Shown piece after piece: positions 10,135 through 21,770 of a stretch of 64,000 nt of DNA. Numbering within the stretch: the first letter of the stretch is position 1; every line of letters starts with the position of its first letter. Both the position numbers and the translations under genes were made by a program. The notes under the pieces are model-generated. The model was not told the DNA's origin. It worked only from the letters and a program-made list of their open reading frames with translations, and did no database searches. The stretch is from Apiospora phragmitis (taxonomy: Eukaryota > Ascomycota > Sordariomycetes > Amphisphaeriales > Apiosporaceae), in NCBI GenBank assembly GCA_038363925.1, contig JAQQWL010000013.1:372001-436000 (forward strand). Direction: 5' to 3'.

Positions 10135-11357
10135 TGTGGAGTTGGTGGTGGTTTTGTTTGGGATTAGGATGTTTGGTGTTGGTCTTGCTTCGAGATATAA
10201 CCGTGCAGGCTCAGAATTAAGTAAAATGTTGGATCTCCAGAGATCTTTAGAATGGGAATTGGATGGATGGTGAGTGAGGAGGAAAAGAAAGCGGTCTTGG
10301 ACAGCATCTACCAGTGTCTTATATACACATTGACTGCTTCTCCTTTCTGGCAGCTAACCGCGTAGTTTTCTTCTTGCAACTAACTAGTCGTACTCCGTAA
10401 TGTGCCGTCCAATATGCCACGCATGTTGTAGTGCGTTGTGTTGCAGCTCTAGGCCCAGCCAAGGTGGCCATGGTTTCGGGTCTGTTCTCAACAATCAGAC
10501 CGTTTTCTGCCGATGACAGTCGGGCTCGTCTGATGATTTTCGGACTCTGTGCACGACAAGTATGGGACCCAGCCCCTGGTGATTTTCTGTTTCGAGCGTG
10601 GGCAATGGAGCCGGGAAGGTCGCGACATTACATCGCGCTTATCTGAGATCCATCCGAAGCTGCGTTTGGGCACAAAGGGTTGCACAAGTTTTGCACAAGG
10701 TAGCACAAGGTCGCACGAACATGGGAGATTTCATACGCTCAAGCCGCCAAAGAGTTTGATGTCCGACTCCGTAAGGGTCTCAACCGGCAAATCCGCATGA
10801 GACGGAACCTGGGGTTGATGTCGCATCGGAGAAAATCATGGGCGGAGTGGTCCGAGGAGTGGATCCCAGAATGGCGCCAGCATAAGGCCATTCTTGCAGC
10901 TAAGACTTTGAGCCTCAAGTCTGAAACGAGAGCGCATGCGAGGGTCTGGAAGGCCAAGAACAGTACCAAGGGCCATGAAGGGAAGGGTGAAGGGAGAGAA
11001 GAGTGGCAAGGGAGCGAGTGCCCAGAGTAGTTCCAGAGTACCATTCACCCGACTTTGACAAGGTTGCTTTCCTGGGATGGTGGACTTTGTTTTGTTTCTG
11101 CGAGCCAGGCAACAGAAAAAAAAAGTTAAGCTCTCTCGTTTCCAGCATTACCCTCTTCCCATCTGACAGCAGTCGTTGAACACGCGACGAACCAATAAGC
11201 CGATTGGTGATACCCATTAGCCCCTTGATCGTCCATGCCCATATCTTGGATCAAGCCATATTCCATCTGTCGTTAGATAGTTACTGTTACCTGTACTTCC
11301 CTGCATCAATTGAGAGATTGACAGACACACACGCACACAAAAACTCCGACCGCCAAA
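10135..11357. other. intergenic, divergent promoter region
   Basis: Lies between the minus-strand small protein gene and a plus-strand gene. A short direct repetition, gcacaag three times, occurs at about 10682-10715. No gene seen. Confidence 0.4.
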
Positions 11358-12320
11358 ATGGTACTAGGAATGCTCTTAGCCATCACCACGTGCCCGGCCA
11401 TGCTGGGCACCCAAGAAGCCATCCGCCAGAGTCAGTCAAAGAACCGCCGCGAAGAACACCGAGCACAACGATGCAATCTTATGGTAAATTGCCTCTCGTC
11501 ATCGAATCGGAGCCATGAGTTACATGGCAAGACAGTTGTCTTGAAAGGGTCAAAGGTAAGGTTCCACGAGTCCGGACATTACTTATCCATATCATATTCG
11601 GCAACCCAAATCAAATCACTAATCCGGAATGCAATAGCTTTTCGTGGACACTGGCAACATCCCCGACTTTGATGGCTCGGGTTTGGAACCGCACAAGTTC
11701 AATGGCTACTTCTTACCTATCCAGACTCAGAATACGAGGGGCTCGTCAGTACGATAACCGACGTGGCCCCCATTCTGAACTGGATATATGTGCACAAGGA
11801 CACGTACGAAGTCAAGTACGGTGTACGTGACTACGCGCAGCCCAATCTCACTGGTCCCTGGGACTGCACGCGGCAGGACAGACGCATGACCTTCGAGGGA
11901 TGGGAGGGCTTCGCGGCGGTCGAAGTGGCGCCGGCCGTCTGGTCGCTATACTATGACCGCGACGACAACGGGTTGCGGGAGAAGCTACCACCCGGGACCC
12001 GGGTCTTGGAGGTCGAGCTGACGAGGAGGGAGAAGAAGGTGACCAAGCCAGACGACGAGGATCAGCCAACACTGGACGAAATGTTGGCGAGGCAAAAGCG
12101 GGAGAGGGCTGAAGAAGAGCAGAGGACGGAGGAAGCGCAGCGGTCCGCGGAAGGAAAGGCCTCAGGAGAAGAAACCCAACCCACACAGACACAAGCGCAG
12201 GAACAAGCGCAGGCACAACCACAAACAGAAGCACATGCAAGCAGTCCGAAGCAGGATCCAGGAAAAGTAGCGGGCCCTGCGGTAGGGCAGACCCAAGCAG
12301 CACCAGTGGCAGTTACATAG
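11358..12320 (+). CDS. conserved fungal hypothetical protein with Gln-rich tail (one frame break)
   Basis: Exon 1 is 11358-11555 and exon 2 is 11638-12320; the intron is GTAAGG...TAG with a CACTAAT branch. The start MVLGMLLAITTCPAMLGTQE and the later YEVKYGVRDYAQPNLTGPWD and RRMTFEGWEGF are typical of a widespread fungal family of unknown function. Its short hydrophobic N-terminus may be a membrane anchor or signal. The frame breaks at 11716-11717: reading CC as CCC joins FNGYFLP to YPDSEYEGLV and on to the long downstream frame. Beyond residue about 215 the tail is charged, then low complexity with alternating Gln and Thr/Ala. The break is probably an assembly deletion, because conserved sequence continues on both sides. 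Confidence 0.75.
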
Positions 12321-13423
12321 ACCAGGGTAGGCATTTCCAATAAAAGTCAAAGTCAGGTCAGCCTCGCTTTTCAACATCAGACAGCCGTAAAATGTCGCCG
12401 GACGGATGGATGATGAACATGTTCTCCAGGGACGTTGACCCCGTGCCAAGGACCGGGATAGCAGCGGTCGACGAATCACGTCCAAGGTATTACGGAGGGT
12501 GACAAAGCTTCTTCATTCGTTTTCAGTCGTGTCAATCGATCGGCGGTATGGGAATCCCTTGCGTATCTTGCAAAAGACGATGGCGTGTTAATGAGAGGGA
12601 CACCAGCCGTTTTCCTTGGCTTGGCCGTTTGAAGTGGTAATACGGCGACAGCGCGGTGCCCAGGGCAATGGGTGTCGCGGCAGGTCCCCACTCCCAAAGC
12701 CACGCGAGGAGCTTCTCTCGAAAGTCGGGACAGGCCCTGCGCAGGTATAGATTATGTGAATCCAGTATATAGCCCTGGGATCCCCGATGCCTCATAACCC
12801 TTCGAGGTTGACGGTCATCGAAGGTAATCGGGATTGGATCGTACGAGAAACAGTTGAGTCCTACGCTGGCCAGGGGGCGCGACAGGGGGCTGCAGGGGCC
12901 CGCAGTGGCCTGTTGGGGCCATTTAAGACCCGCGACAAGCTGCTTAAGGCAAGTGGGGAGCCCCGAAAAAGCCCCATCTCCACCGGCATTGTCACAAGAG
13001 GTGCATCAGCATCTGTTTGAGGAACCTTTGCTTCCAGCTGTGGCTGGCCTTGCACGTACTTTGCAAGAGAAAACCAGGGAATGCCTTCTTTTCTTTAAAA
13101 GTTGTGGTCACGGCTACTTGTGGAGCTTGGTCATACTTGGTTCGATCTGCACAATATCATTTCTCTTCTCAAAAGTGTGTTATTATGGTCGGGATTGCTC
13201 CTTGTTGTTTTCGTTATTGCTGCTGTTGCTCTTGAATTGCTCCCCGGCCAGTCCCGGTCTCTACCTATTTTCATTAATTTACATACATACATACATACTT
13301 ACCTACCGACGCCCGGCGCATCACCCAAGGCTTTCTTCCATTCGTTCTTCTGGAAGGCGAACACACGGCAATATCTCTTGATGAGATGTGGACTACGATG
13401 AAGAGCCAATTATCCGGAATGAG
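12321..13423. other. intergenic with a short (ACAT)n-type tract
   Basis: A tetranucleotide run (acatacatacatacatac) lies at about 13282-13299. The region probably holds the promoter and 5' leader of the next gene. No convincing gene. Confidence 0.4.
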
Positions 13424-14681
13424 ATGCTATCTAAACGCTTAGAGGAACTGAGCAGAGACCCAAGTAATCCAGACAGTATTGTCGAGCTAGCCGTCACTGC
13501 ACTTGGACCGCAGGGAAGCTTCTACATCTGTTGGAAGACTCGGTCCGGCCAGTATCAACAAGGTATGAAGCCTCTATAATCTACTCACCAACAATGTTTT
13601 CGCAAACAAAGCTAACCATGACACCTCCCATCCATCAGATAGCCATGGGCTGCCACCAAAACTTCAAGAATGGCTCTTCCCGCCAGACAATAGTCAAAGG
13701 GATTTCGGATCACTACAAGTGATCTTGGGGCCGCGCGAGGGTGAATTCCTAGCCTCGGACAAGAATGGCAAGGTCGACCAGAAGCCGACCGAGCCCAGCC
13801 CGAGGCCTTTCAGCCTAGCCAGAGCCTCGACATTCGCGCCCCGCGATTCGTCCAGTGCCCCGAGATCCAGGAGAATCTCGTTCATCGGCGACGCGCCCGA
13901 GGAGTCCGACAAGACCAGCCGGCGCCGGTCTGCCACCCTCTCCACCCTGGGTTGGGCCTCCAACAGCAACAGGAGGACGCTATCGCTGCCCAAGGTCCCG
14001 CTCGATCCCACCGAGACGGAAGAACAGCGCAAATCGCGACGAACTTCACTGCTACCGCTCACACTGCAAGCCGGGCCCAGCGCCCCCGCTCCCCTATGGA
14101 ACGGATTCGACTACAGCAATAACACGTCCCGGACGCCCAGCCGCTCCTCGTCGCTGCGGTCATCCTCGTCCAACCATTCGCTTAACTCTACACCACCACG
14201 TGAGAGACGTGAGAGTTCCGGCAACTTTCAGTCCGACCCTTTCGCATCATCGCAACAGCAGCAGCAGGAGTCGATCCCCGAGGAGCCCCGGCGGACGCCC
14301 CGCGTGCCCGCGGTGCCCGTGCGGAGGCCGCGGCCCGTGAGCTGCTACGCCGACGCCTGCGTGCAGACCGAGGTGGTCGAGGAGGAAGACGAGCCCGACA
14401 CCCCGCTGGCGGCCTACCAGGCGCGGCACCATCTGCGCGGGCGCTCGTCGGTCTCGAGCGCGTCGTCGGTCTTCTCGGCCGGGTCGGGCTTCAGCAGCCG
14501 GCGGACCAGCGTCGCGTCCGACTTCAAAGTCGACGACGGCAACTGCTGGGCCGAGGAGCCCGTGCTGGTGAACCCGATCTGCATGGGCCGGATGCAGGAC
14601 TACTTCCGCGCCGGATCCTACCAGCTGGGCGACGCGTTTACCGCGGCGGGCAACACTTATTGGGGCTCTTGGAGGCAGTGA
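13424..14681 (+). CDS. Ser/Arg-rich low-complexity protein, unknown function
   Basis: Exon 1 is 13424-13562 and exon 2 is 13639-14681 (intron 13563-13638, GTATGA...CAG, phase kept), giving 393 residues. The first 60 residues form a small structured region: MLSKRLEELSRDPSNPDSIV, then GSFYICWKTRSGQYQQ. It is followed by DSHGLPPKLQEWLFP at the exon join. The rest is rich in Ser, Arg and Pro with many RRxS sites, suggesting a phosphorylated, largely disordered protein. A poly-Gln/Glu patch lies near residue 225. The last 50 residues regain order, with aromatic residues (CWAEEPVLVNPICMGRMQDY ... TYWGSWRQ). In-frame sequence extends upstream to a TGA at 13382, so an additional 5' exon is possible. 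I do not recognise the family. Confidence 0.7.
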
Positions 14682-15157
14682 AGAGTCTCCATAACAAAAA
14701 CAGACTTACCCTCCTCCCCCTATATATATCCATGTACTATTTTTCTTCTATTTCAAAACTTTACATATAGACTCCTTCGGACAACACTATTTTACGAAAT
14801 CAATGAAATGCTCACGGCAGTTTGAGCTTAATCTCCATCCTCTTTGCTTCTGCGTACGAGACACTCCTAGGGTTATGTTTTCTCTGTGCTTGTGAACTTT
14901 GCTGCCTTTTCACATTGAAGTCTTCACTCTAAGACGAATTCGGTACTGGAAACTCCGAAATCCAGCTGTTTCCATGGTTATACGAACCAACTGCATGTAA
15001 TGAATTGACAACGGTAGCGACTTGTAGTCAATCCTAGCTGAGTTGATGAACCTACTTACTTTTGGCGCATGTTCTCCAACGCGTGATAGAAACACATGTC
15101 ATTTGCAATATAACATCCGTCTCAAAGTGACCATAGCTCCATGCCTAATCGATAGCC
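14682..15157. other. intergenic
   Basis: Downstream of the Ser-rich gene. It contains a short AT-rich stretch (tatatatat near 14722). No gene or RNA structure noticed. Confidence 0.4.
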
Positions 15158-15776
15158 ATGGCAACCCAGCCCTCTAGTTCGGTACGGACGACGAGCCCAT
15201 GTCTGCGGGTTAATAGCCTAGGAGATCTACGCAGTGATATATATTGGGATCTCTATATATTTTCGGACGACTCCACCTGGGCCTTCCGTATCCCCTTGCA
15301 AAAATCCCAGCCTGCTAGCAGCACCTTCCTTGCCTTCTCAGTCTGACAGGGTCATGATGGAGGTCGAGATGGGGACCCTGGCCGAGCTCAGCTATGCGGG
15401 GTTCCCCTGGTCACCTCACTTGATCGGCGGCGATGCAAGCTTCGATAATCATGAGCTCGGCCTCCCGTACATGGTCCTCAGCTGGGTCGTTGGAATGGAC
15501 GGCTTGACGGATGCGCTGCCCCCCAATCGAGAAACAGCGATAGGAAGGCCTCTGCCAACTAACAATATCCACATTGAGCTTAAACGTCGCACCAAAAAGC
15601 CGCCAGGTTGGTTCAACCAGTATCCCTGTCGTATGCCCTTTATGTTATCCATCCCCTGCTCCCCCACGCAGTCCACCACGACACGACCATCCGCAGAACA
15701 GGGCATGTCGCATTATTCGTCCTCGACTTTAGACTTTCTAACGGGGATAAGCAATGGCATGACCGGGCGCGTGTGA
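15158..15776 (+). pseudogene. aminoglycoside-phosphotransferase (APH)-like relic
   Basis: Two overlapping frames carry pieces of the fungal APH kinase family. The first reads WDLYIFSDDSTWAFRIPL (about 15246-15299). The second, about 15305 onward, reads PSQSDRVMMEVEMGTLAEL, then GGDASFDNHELGLPYMVLSW. In this family these are the nucleotide-binding N-lobe strands, the VxxEVxTM helix and the hinge. A frame change lies at about 15300-15335. The C-lobe with the HxD and DxD catalytic residues is not found: the frame degenerates after about residue 75 and stops at 15776. Fungal APH genes are multi-copy and often decay. Family match is from recall of the pattern and is moderately sure. Confidence 0.45.
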
Positions 15777-17342
15777 ACCCATAACAAAAGGTTACGACTT
15801 TATTGTACACACTGCCTTTGCTCAAACAATAGCCATTCAAAATTTCTGGTCAGAAACAGATCTGCCCATATTGTACATGGTACCCGGCACGAACCTGGCA
15901 GAAACACTTCGTCGCTCAAGCTTGATCTCAGTCCCTCGAACGTTTCTCAAGCCCAGTTAACCCTGCGTACCCTGCCCAAGCCACGATTCAGCTAGTCTTC
16001 TTAGTCGCCGTGGTTCTCTGTGCACATGCGTAATAGGAATATAAGCGGTGGCGGGGCAGAACCAGGCTCTGGATGCTCCCGCAACCAAATAATCATATAA
16101 GGCGACTCCTCAGTTGAGTCTTCGGGTCTGAATGGGGGCCAGCCTCGAGCACGGACAGTAAAGTGCGGTTCGATATATGTTATACTTTGCCATACTTCAG
16201 GCCTATCGGGTTTGACCGGTAAATCGACGGTGAAGATAGCGGCTCCGAAACAGAATGGATTCACAGGGTCCTCGGGTACCGAATTAAGAGGTCCACCGAT
16301 GCCAAATTGTAGTTTTTGGCGGCTTGGTCCAGTTCCACGCAGCACTCTCGCCACAATTTCATCAAATCAGGGGCCCATTTCGTTCAGTCTGACCTAGCCT
16401 GGGGCTCATACTGAATAGGCATCCGGATCGCGAGGTTGAGGCTCTTGATGGAGGTTATAAGGGGCCCAGGACCGGTACCCACTTTGTGCAAAGTGTCATA
16501 ACTCTTACGCGAAATGAACTATCGATATTCCCGTTTGTATGTTTGTCTAGATGCTGTGTTAGGGAAGAAGATAGCAGTTACTTCAACGCCTGACTATAGG
16601 GGTCGTGGTGTTGTGTTGGTGCCTTATAAGTTGAGCTCTGTCTGTCTGCACGGATCTCTTCGCCCCCTTTACACGATATGCCCCTGACCCAACGACCAAT
16701 TGTGACGTGACCCTGTCCCAGGTGTTGGTTCTTTCGAGCCGCATTGCTTGGCTACATTCTAGACGTTCCGTACCCATCCCTGGGGTCATACCATGCCGTC
16801 TTTCCTGGTGCAGCAGCCCTACGTGTGGGTCGAGGGATCCACGACTACGAGACGCCCGCAAGGGAGATATCAGGAGAAGGCCAGTAGCAAGTCACCGTCG
16901 AATCTCTGAACCTTTAATAAATTATTCTACTTCTCCTGATCATTCTGGGCGTATCCATGTGCGAAATTGTAACGCCCAAAAGTTGCATGATAACTGTGCT
17001 ACAGTGATGAAATACACTAGCAGATAAAACATAATATGAGATCAATGCAACTGAACCTGGCACACCACCCTCAACTAGGGGTAATGCTTTCACATCATAC
17101 AATGGAATGAGATTTGGCTCAGCATGCCCTTTTCATCCACATAGTATCTAAGGCCCTTGATCAAATCGATCACCAGGGCAAAATAAGCCATACTGTCTGC
17201 AGGTGTACATCCAGTATTTTAGTAAACCTTTGTAGCATTATATCGTGGAAAAGCCCTGACCGGCATTAGTGATGACTGTTCTGCTTTCCAATGTGCCGAC
17301 GTGTTTAGCAAGTTCAAGACTTGGTAAGTAATGGCACCGTAA
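15777..17342. other. gene-poor stretch
   Basis: An open frame of 117 codons on the minus strand (16354-16001) has no partner exon or known motif, and I do not call it. Nothing else protein-like was found; the segment sits between two decayed genes. Confidence 0.4.
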
Positions 17343-17960
17343 ACCAAACCCCGAACGTTACTCGCTCTCCCCCTAAGGAGAACGGAACATGTGAATACCG
17401 ACAACAGTATCGGTGCTAAGATTACAACAGGCTCCTCTGATTCTCACACCCAGTACAAGACGGGATTCGATTGCGGCACCGCCAAGTATACCATGCATGA
17501 CCCCAAGGATTTTACTCCCCAGCCCCCTTTTCCGAACAAGCCCAAGACGCCGCTCACGGTGCACAATGGCGTATGCTATGGCGCAGACCGATTTGACTCT
17601 CACGGAGACATTCATGCGGAACGGGTGTCGCAGTTTAGCGGCTATGTGTGTGGGGGGCTGGCGGTGAAAAAGATACAAGCAGGCAAGCCCAAGACGTTCC
17701 TGGAATTCCACATAAACAACGGCGCGCCGTACTGGTTCAGGTTCTACTGGCAAGACGGTTGCGAGCTCGAAAACGGATCGACCGAGATGGACTCCCCAAA
17801 CCCACTGACCGAAAAGGATGTGGGCTACGGCAAGTGCTCCGAGAACCTGTAGGATGACTATAACCGGTGCAATAACGGGGGTATTGGCGGGGGTATCCAG
17901 GCAGGCTGCTTGGTCTATGAGTTCAAGGCACAGAGCAAGTATAAGTCTTGCCCAGCCTAA
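17343..17960 (+). pseudogene. secreted-type Cys-containing protein, broken by TAG and lacking a start
   Basis: The frame 17343-17849 is open but contains no ATG. The first protein-like residues begin around 17391 (a GTG codon). Conserved-looking segments include FDCGTAKYTMHD, NGVCYGADRFDSHGDIHAE, GYVCGGLAVKKIQAGKPKTF, GAPYWFRFYWQDGCEL and GYGKCSENL. TAG at 17850-17852 interrupts the frame. The same frame then continues 35 codons, DDYNRCNNGGIGGGIQAGCL and onward, to TAA at 17958. The cysteines and Trp/Tyr content suggest a disulfide-bonded extracellular protein. The tail has the same composition, so the TAG is probably a nonsense mutation. No signal peptide is found upstream. Family not recognised. 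Confidence 0.55.
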
Positions 17961-18277
17961 TAGTCGCAGTTAACACGATCTCAGAGGCAAGGGGTGAGCT
18001 TGGAGCAAAATATGGACCCCTATACTTCCGCGTAGATGGGGCGGAGGGACTCTAAAACTATATGTATAGTATTTGAACAATAAAGGGCTTGGTCAATATG
18101 CAAGTGAAAGATGCCTTTTTATTACGAAAGTCTTTAAATTTTCGTTTTTTCGGCATCGTGTCTATAATGAGACATTTGCAATAGCGGGAACAGCTGTATA
18201 TAGGAGGCCTATGCACCCTAACCCATCGTCTGGTCGCTCGCAGTCTAACGAGCAACCCTTGACATTCAACGCCCACT
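17961..18277. other. intergenic
   Basis: AT-rich in part (about 18060-18140). It separates the convergent secreted-type relic and the C2H2 gene. No feature seen. Confidence 0.4.
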
Positions 18278-20001
18278 TCAATCTTCGAATTCGAAATGGC
18301 CTACAAGATCCTCTAAGTCGAACTGACCGGCTGAGTACAGTGTCGGGAATTCAAAGTCGCCTTGTGGCTCAGGCATGATATCGAACTGAAAATCGAAATC
18401 CTCGAGGCCGACATGATCAAATAGTAGGTTTCCTGAAGGTTGGCCCAGAACTGCAACATCATCTTCCGATTCTGACATACTATAACCTTGCATGATTTCG
18501 TCTGTCGTGAATTGGTGGTTTGTATCAAGGTGTGCCTCCACTACTGACGTCGTAGGGATCACACCGTTTGCCTGCGGCTCTCTGGGTGTTGCTTCGGTGT
18601 GAGGGTCGGGGCCGATAGCAGAGTCAGAACCCAACGAGCCTTCTGATACCTCTGGGCATGTAGCAGCAGCGCGCTGCACTGCTTCTACTCTCCGTCTATT
18701 GTGTGCGGGCGAAGCGGGCTCATGACCAGGAGAGCTGGGCGTTGGCTCCGGACGAGGAGGCTCGCCTCCAGCTGTTTGCGGAGTAGGGAAAGCCGCTAAG
18801 CGCTCATCCGTGTAGTTGCGTTGATTACTGGGCGTTGCAGTAGCCACGCTGTTCGCTCTGCCAACACGACTGTGCGAAGACGCAGGGGTTGCTAGTTGCG
18901 CCCTCATGGGCTCAACATCAGCGTTGGAGAAGTTATCCTGCAAGTTACGTAATTCCTGCATCACAAATCCGATGGTTTCTTCTGGTAATCTTCCTCTTAT
19001 GGGGACCTTCATTGTGGGTTTTTGGTACTTTCAACTCCTTTACCGGCGTGCCTCTGGTAGGTTGACAAGTATTGCTACTAGCATGAGCTGCTAGAAGTTC
19101 GGCGTTTCCAAACGGCTCCCAACAATCAGGACAGGATGTGTCTCTCAACTTGTGATAGTTTCGTAGGTGCTCAGTAACGTGGTTGATTGCTTGGTACTTC
19201 CTGTTGCAGCATGATGCGTATATGCGAGGGCTTTTCTTGTGAAAGTGGCACGCGTACGGGCGGTTTTCGCTCGTAGAGCTGTGAGAGTGCCTTGATAGCT
19301 TGAGCCTGGCCGGTGAGCTCTCACCTCGATCGTCGCCCAATTCAGAGGCCTTCCTCTTCCCATGGGACTCACCGGGCTTACTTGTAGACCTTCCACTGCT
19401 TGGAGCTGTGGTCCCCCCCTGACTCCCCTATGCACTGATGTCTTCAGGCTCTTCACCCCAGATCTCCGCACATGCTTGAGCAATCACTGAATAGACCTGG
19501 TGTTCCTGGATGGACTCGAGCCAGACCGAGACCTCAGAGGGTACGCGGCTGACGATAGAGGAGGGTGAAGCACCATATGACGAAGACCTGCATGATTTGT
19601 CGGTTTTGTTGGTGGGGTATGAGTGATCGGCAGCTTCATAGTCGGAACTTGATATTTCCTCTCCTTCCGACTCCAAGTCTTTAGCATGGTGTGTATTCGA
19701 ATGACCTGTTTTCGCACACTGAGGATTCCGCATTCGCTTCCCAGCTCACAATATCACTTTCCTCTGGACTTTTTGAGCTCCTTGCATCTTTAAAACTTCC
19801 CTTCCGTTTCACGATGTCGGCTGCGGAATCAGGAAAGTCGATGAGTTTAAGGGCTGACCATGACACCCCTTCGTTTTCCCAGACCAGAGTATGGTGTACC
19901 CCCAATGGTTCTGGCTTTTCTACCTCTGGTACTTTCGCCTGTGCCTTCGGTAGTGCGGTTTGGCTGATGTCTGGAATTTTGAGACCTCTTTCACTTTCCA
20001 C
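18278..20001 (-). pseudogene. C2H2 zinc-finger protein, broken
   Basis: Reading from 20001 downward, three frame segments line up. An acidic N-terminal part (20001-19681) is followed by a second part (19733-18945) carrying the zinc-binding region. The C-terminal acidic region (about 18985-18278) ends in DLEDLVGHFEFED. The zinc region reads RPYACHFHKKSPRIYASCCN ... VTEHLRNYHK ... CPDCWEPFGNAELLAAH, the degenerate C2H2 pattern common in fungal nuclear proteins. Breaks: a frame change at about 19690-19735; an in-frame TAG at 19430-19428 with same-frame sequence continuing (GSQGGTTAPSSGRSTSKPGE); and a one-base shift at about 18975-18990 joining HKRKI to PEETIGFVMQEL. A short intron could hide the TAG, but no good one fits. 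Likely decayed or badly assembled. Confidence 0.55.
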
Positions 20002-20809
20002 TATGCAATAAACACAGCGCTGATGAAAACAACCAAATATTGGACAACTTGTATTGATCTCCTCTAGGTGAGGACCATCATGACAGTGACACTAGCTTCT
20101 CGTCAGAAATAGCTAGTAACAGCCAAGCGAGATTCTTACACAGTACCAACGATTAATCTTTGAGCGGCCCATGGGTACGGTCACTATCACGGCGGCATAT
20201 TCAGCCCACCAGATGCTCCAGGACTTATGGCGAATGGGGAAGTGACAATATGTTCACAAGTTCTACGCGCGGATAGGCCAGGGTCGGTCAAGGTCAATAT
20301 AAGAGCCAGACTGGTACAGCTGATTTCTCTGGAGCGTGTAGGTAATTACAATAGCATCAATTGAGTTCCAATCCCCAGAGGCAAAATTCGCGATCAGGAT
20401 ATCCTGTACAATAGCACCCTCACTTGGCTGTGTGTGGCCAGTACGCAATCTCACTTGATCGCGGATGCGATTATGTTTGAACCTTCCAAGGTAAAACCGG
20501 TACTTGCACCTTCACTGCTAAATAGCTGATGGCTTGTGTAGCACAGTGCCAAGAGTGTACCTGTGTCTCTCCAAGGAAACGATCGTGTCTGCGATCACTT
20601 ACACGATCTTTTCCACGAGAATGTTTGTGTGCCTGTATAGAATTCTACAAAACTCCATTGAACCCCGAGTAATGATGCCGGTACTCGAATTAACCTGCAA
20701 ACCTCTAGAACACTATTTACCTTTGAAAGAGAAATACTAGCCGGCTGAAAGACGTGCTCGCAGACAAATAGAGGCATCATTCTCGCGTCTGAGATAACAC
20801 ACACCTAAT
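20002..20809. other. intergenic
   Basis: No protein-like frame or repeat noticed. It may hold the former promoter of the C2H2 gene. Confidence 0.35.
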
Positions 20810-21031
20810 ATGGCAGGGAAAGCCTCGTCCAACTCAAGGTATGATCCTCCGATGTGCTATTCATTGTTTTGATGCTGATGTTTAAGGCGTGAGCGCAGGC
20901 CGAAGTCGAAGAAAGCCAAGAAAGCCATCTCGACTGCTACCGGAGCAGGTGACAATAGTCAAATGACAAATTCCCAGGTTGGTGCACTTACTTCCAAAAA
21001 AGAAGAAAAAAATAAAGAAAAGAAAACGTAG
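20810..21031 (+). CDS. possible small basic protein or N-terminal fragment
   Basis: ATG at 20810, exon to 20838, intron 20839-20886 (GTATGA...AAG), exon 20887-21031. The product would be about 57 residues, very rich in Lys, Arg and Ser (SSNSRRERRPKSKKAKKAIS). It could be a real short gene, or the first exons of a larger gene that has been lost. Evidence is limited to the splice sites and composition. Confidence 0.25.
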
Positions 21032-21770
21032 TGTATAAGGCTAATTCGACTTCAATAAAGAACCTCAGAATACTGGGCTGGTTCGTACTGAATCAATTGG
21101 TGATGCGAGACAGAGCCACAATGACTTCGCGGGCGTTGGTGCTTGGTGCGATGATCAGGGGGCTGCAGTCGAGAAACCATGGCTGCTGAACGAGGCTTGG
21201 ACCAACGAGACTTTTGATGAATAGCCCATGGGAAGGAAAAGCTCGAAAAGCCCATCTCAAAGCAGAGGCCCCAGAGCGACCAAACCCCTTTCTAGCTTGC
21301 TTCAGTAAAGTAGACACCCCTATGTTTCCCATGTCGCGCAAGGCAGGCAAAGCGGGAAATGAAATGCTGAAGTAGAAATAGAGGTTGAATGGCACTTCTG
21401 ATTCATTCGGCGAATTATAGCCCCCCCATCGCATACCGCGGTTGAGATCTTCCCGTCAAGAATGCAATTGCAACCATGAAACGTTCGGGCCGTGGTCCCA
21501 CTATTCCGTTCCACGACGTCACAACCGTCTGACCGTCGTCAGCATAAGCCAGGGCGGCGGCGACGGCGGCAAGTGGCCAACACTAGCTCGGAGAGCCTCA
21601 GATTTGATTGATGTATCCACTCCCAGAGGATCCTTTTTTCGCCCATGTGAAACTTCAAATCATATATAGGAAGAGTCGCGTGCCAAAGAACTTGACCTTA
21701 CATAATTACTTTGCTTTCGCGTTTTTTCCAAAGTCCGAGTAAGCTCAGGCGCGATTCCACGCATTCAGTT
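21032..21770. other. intergenic
   Basis: Holds the probable promoter of the following hydrolase gene. No other feature noticed. Confidence 0.4.

Noticed and set aside
12532..12795. 87-codon minus-strand open frame with Trp-rich segment
   Set aside because: No start context, no splice partner and overlapped by equally long frames; not enough to call a gene.
16001..16354. 117-codon minus-strand open frame
   Set aside because: No known motif, no splice partner and an unremarkable composition in a gene-poor stretch; could be chance.
20534..20740. 68-codon plus-strand frame near the C2H2 relic
   Set aside because: Short, no motif and no supporting splice sites.
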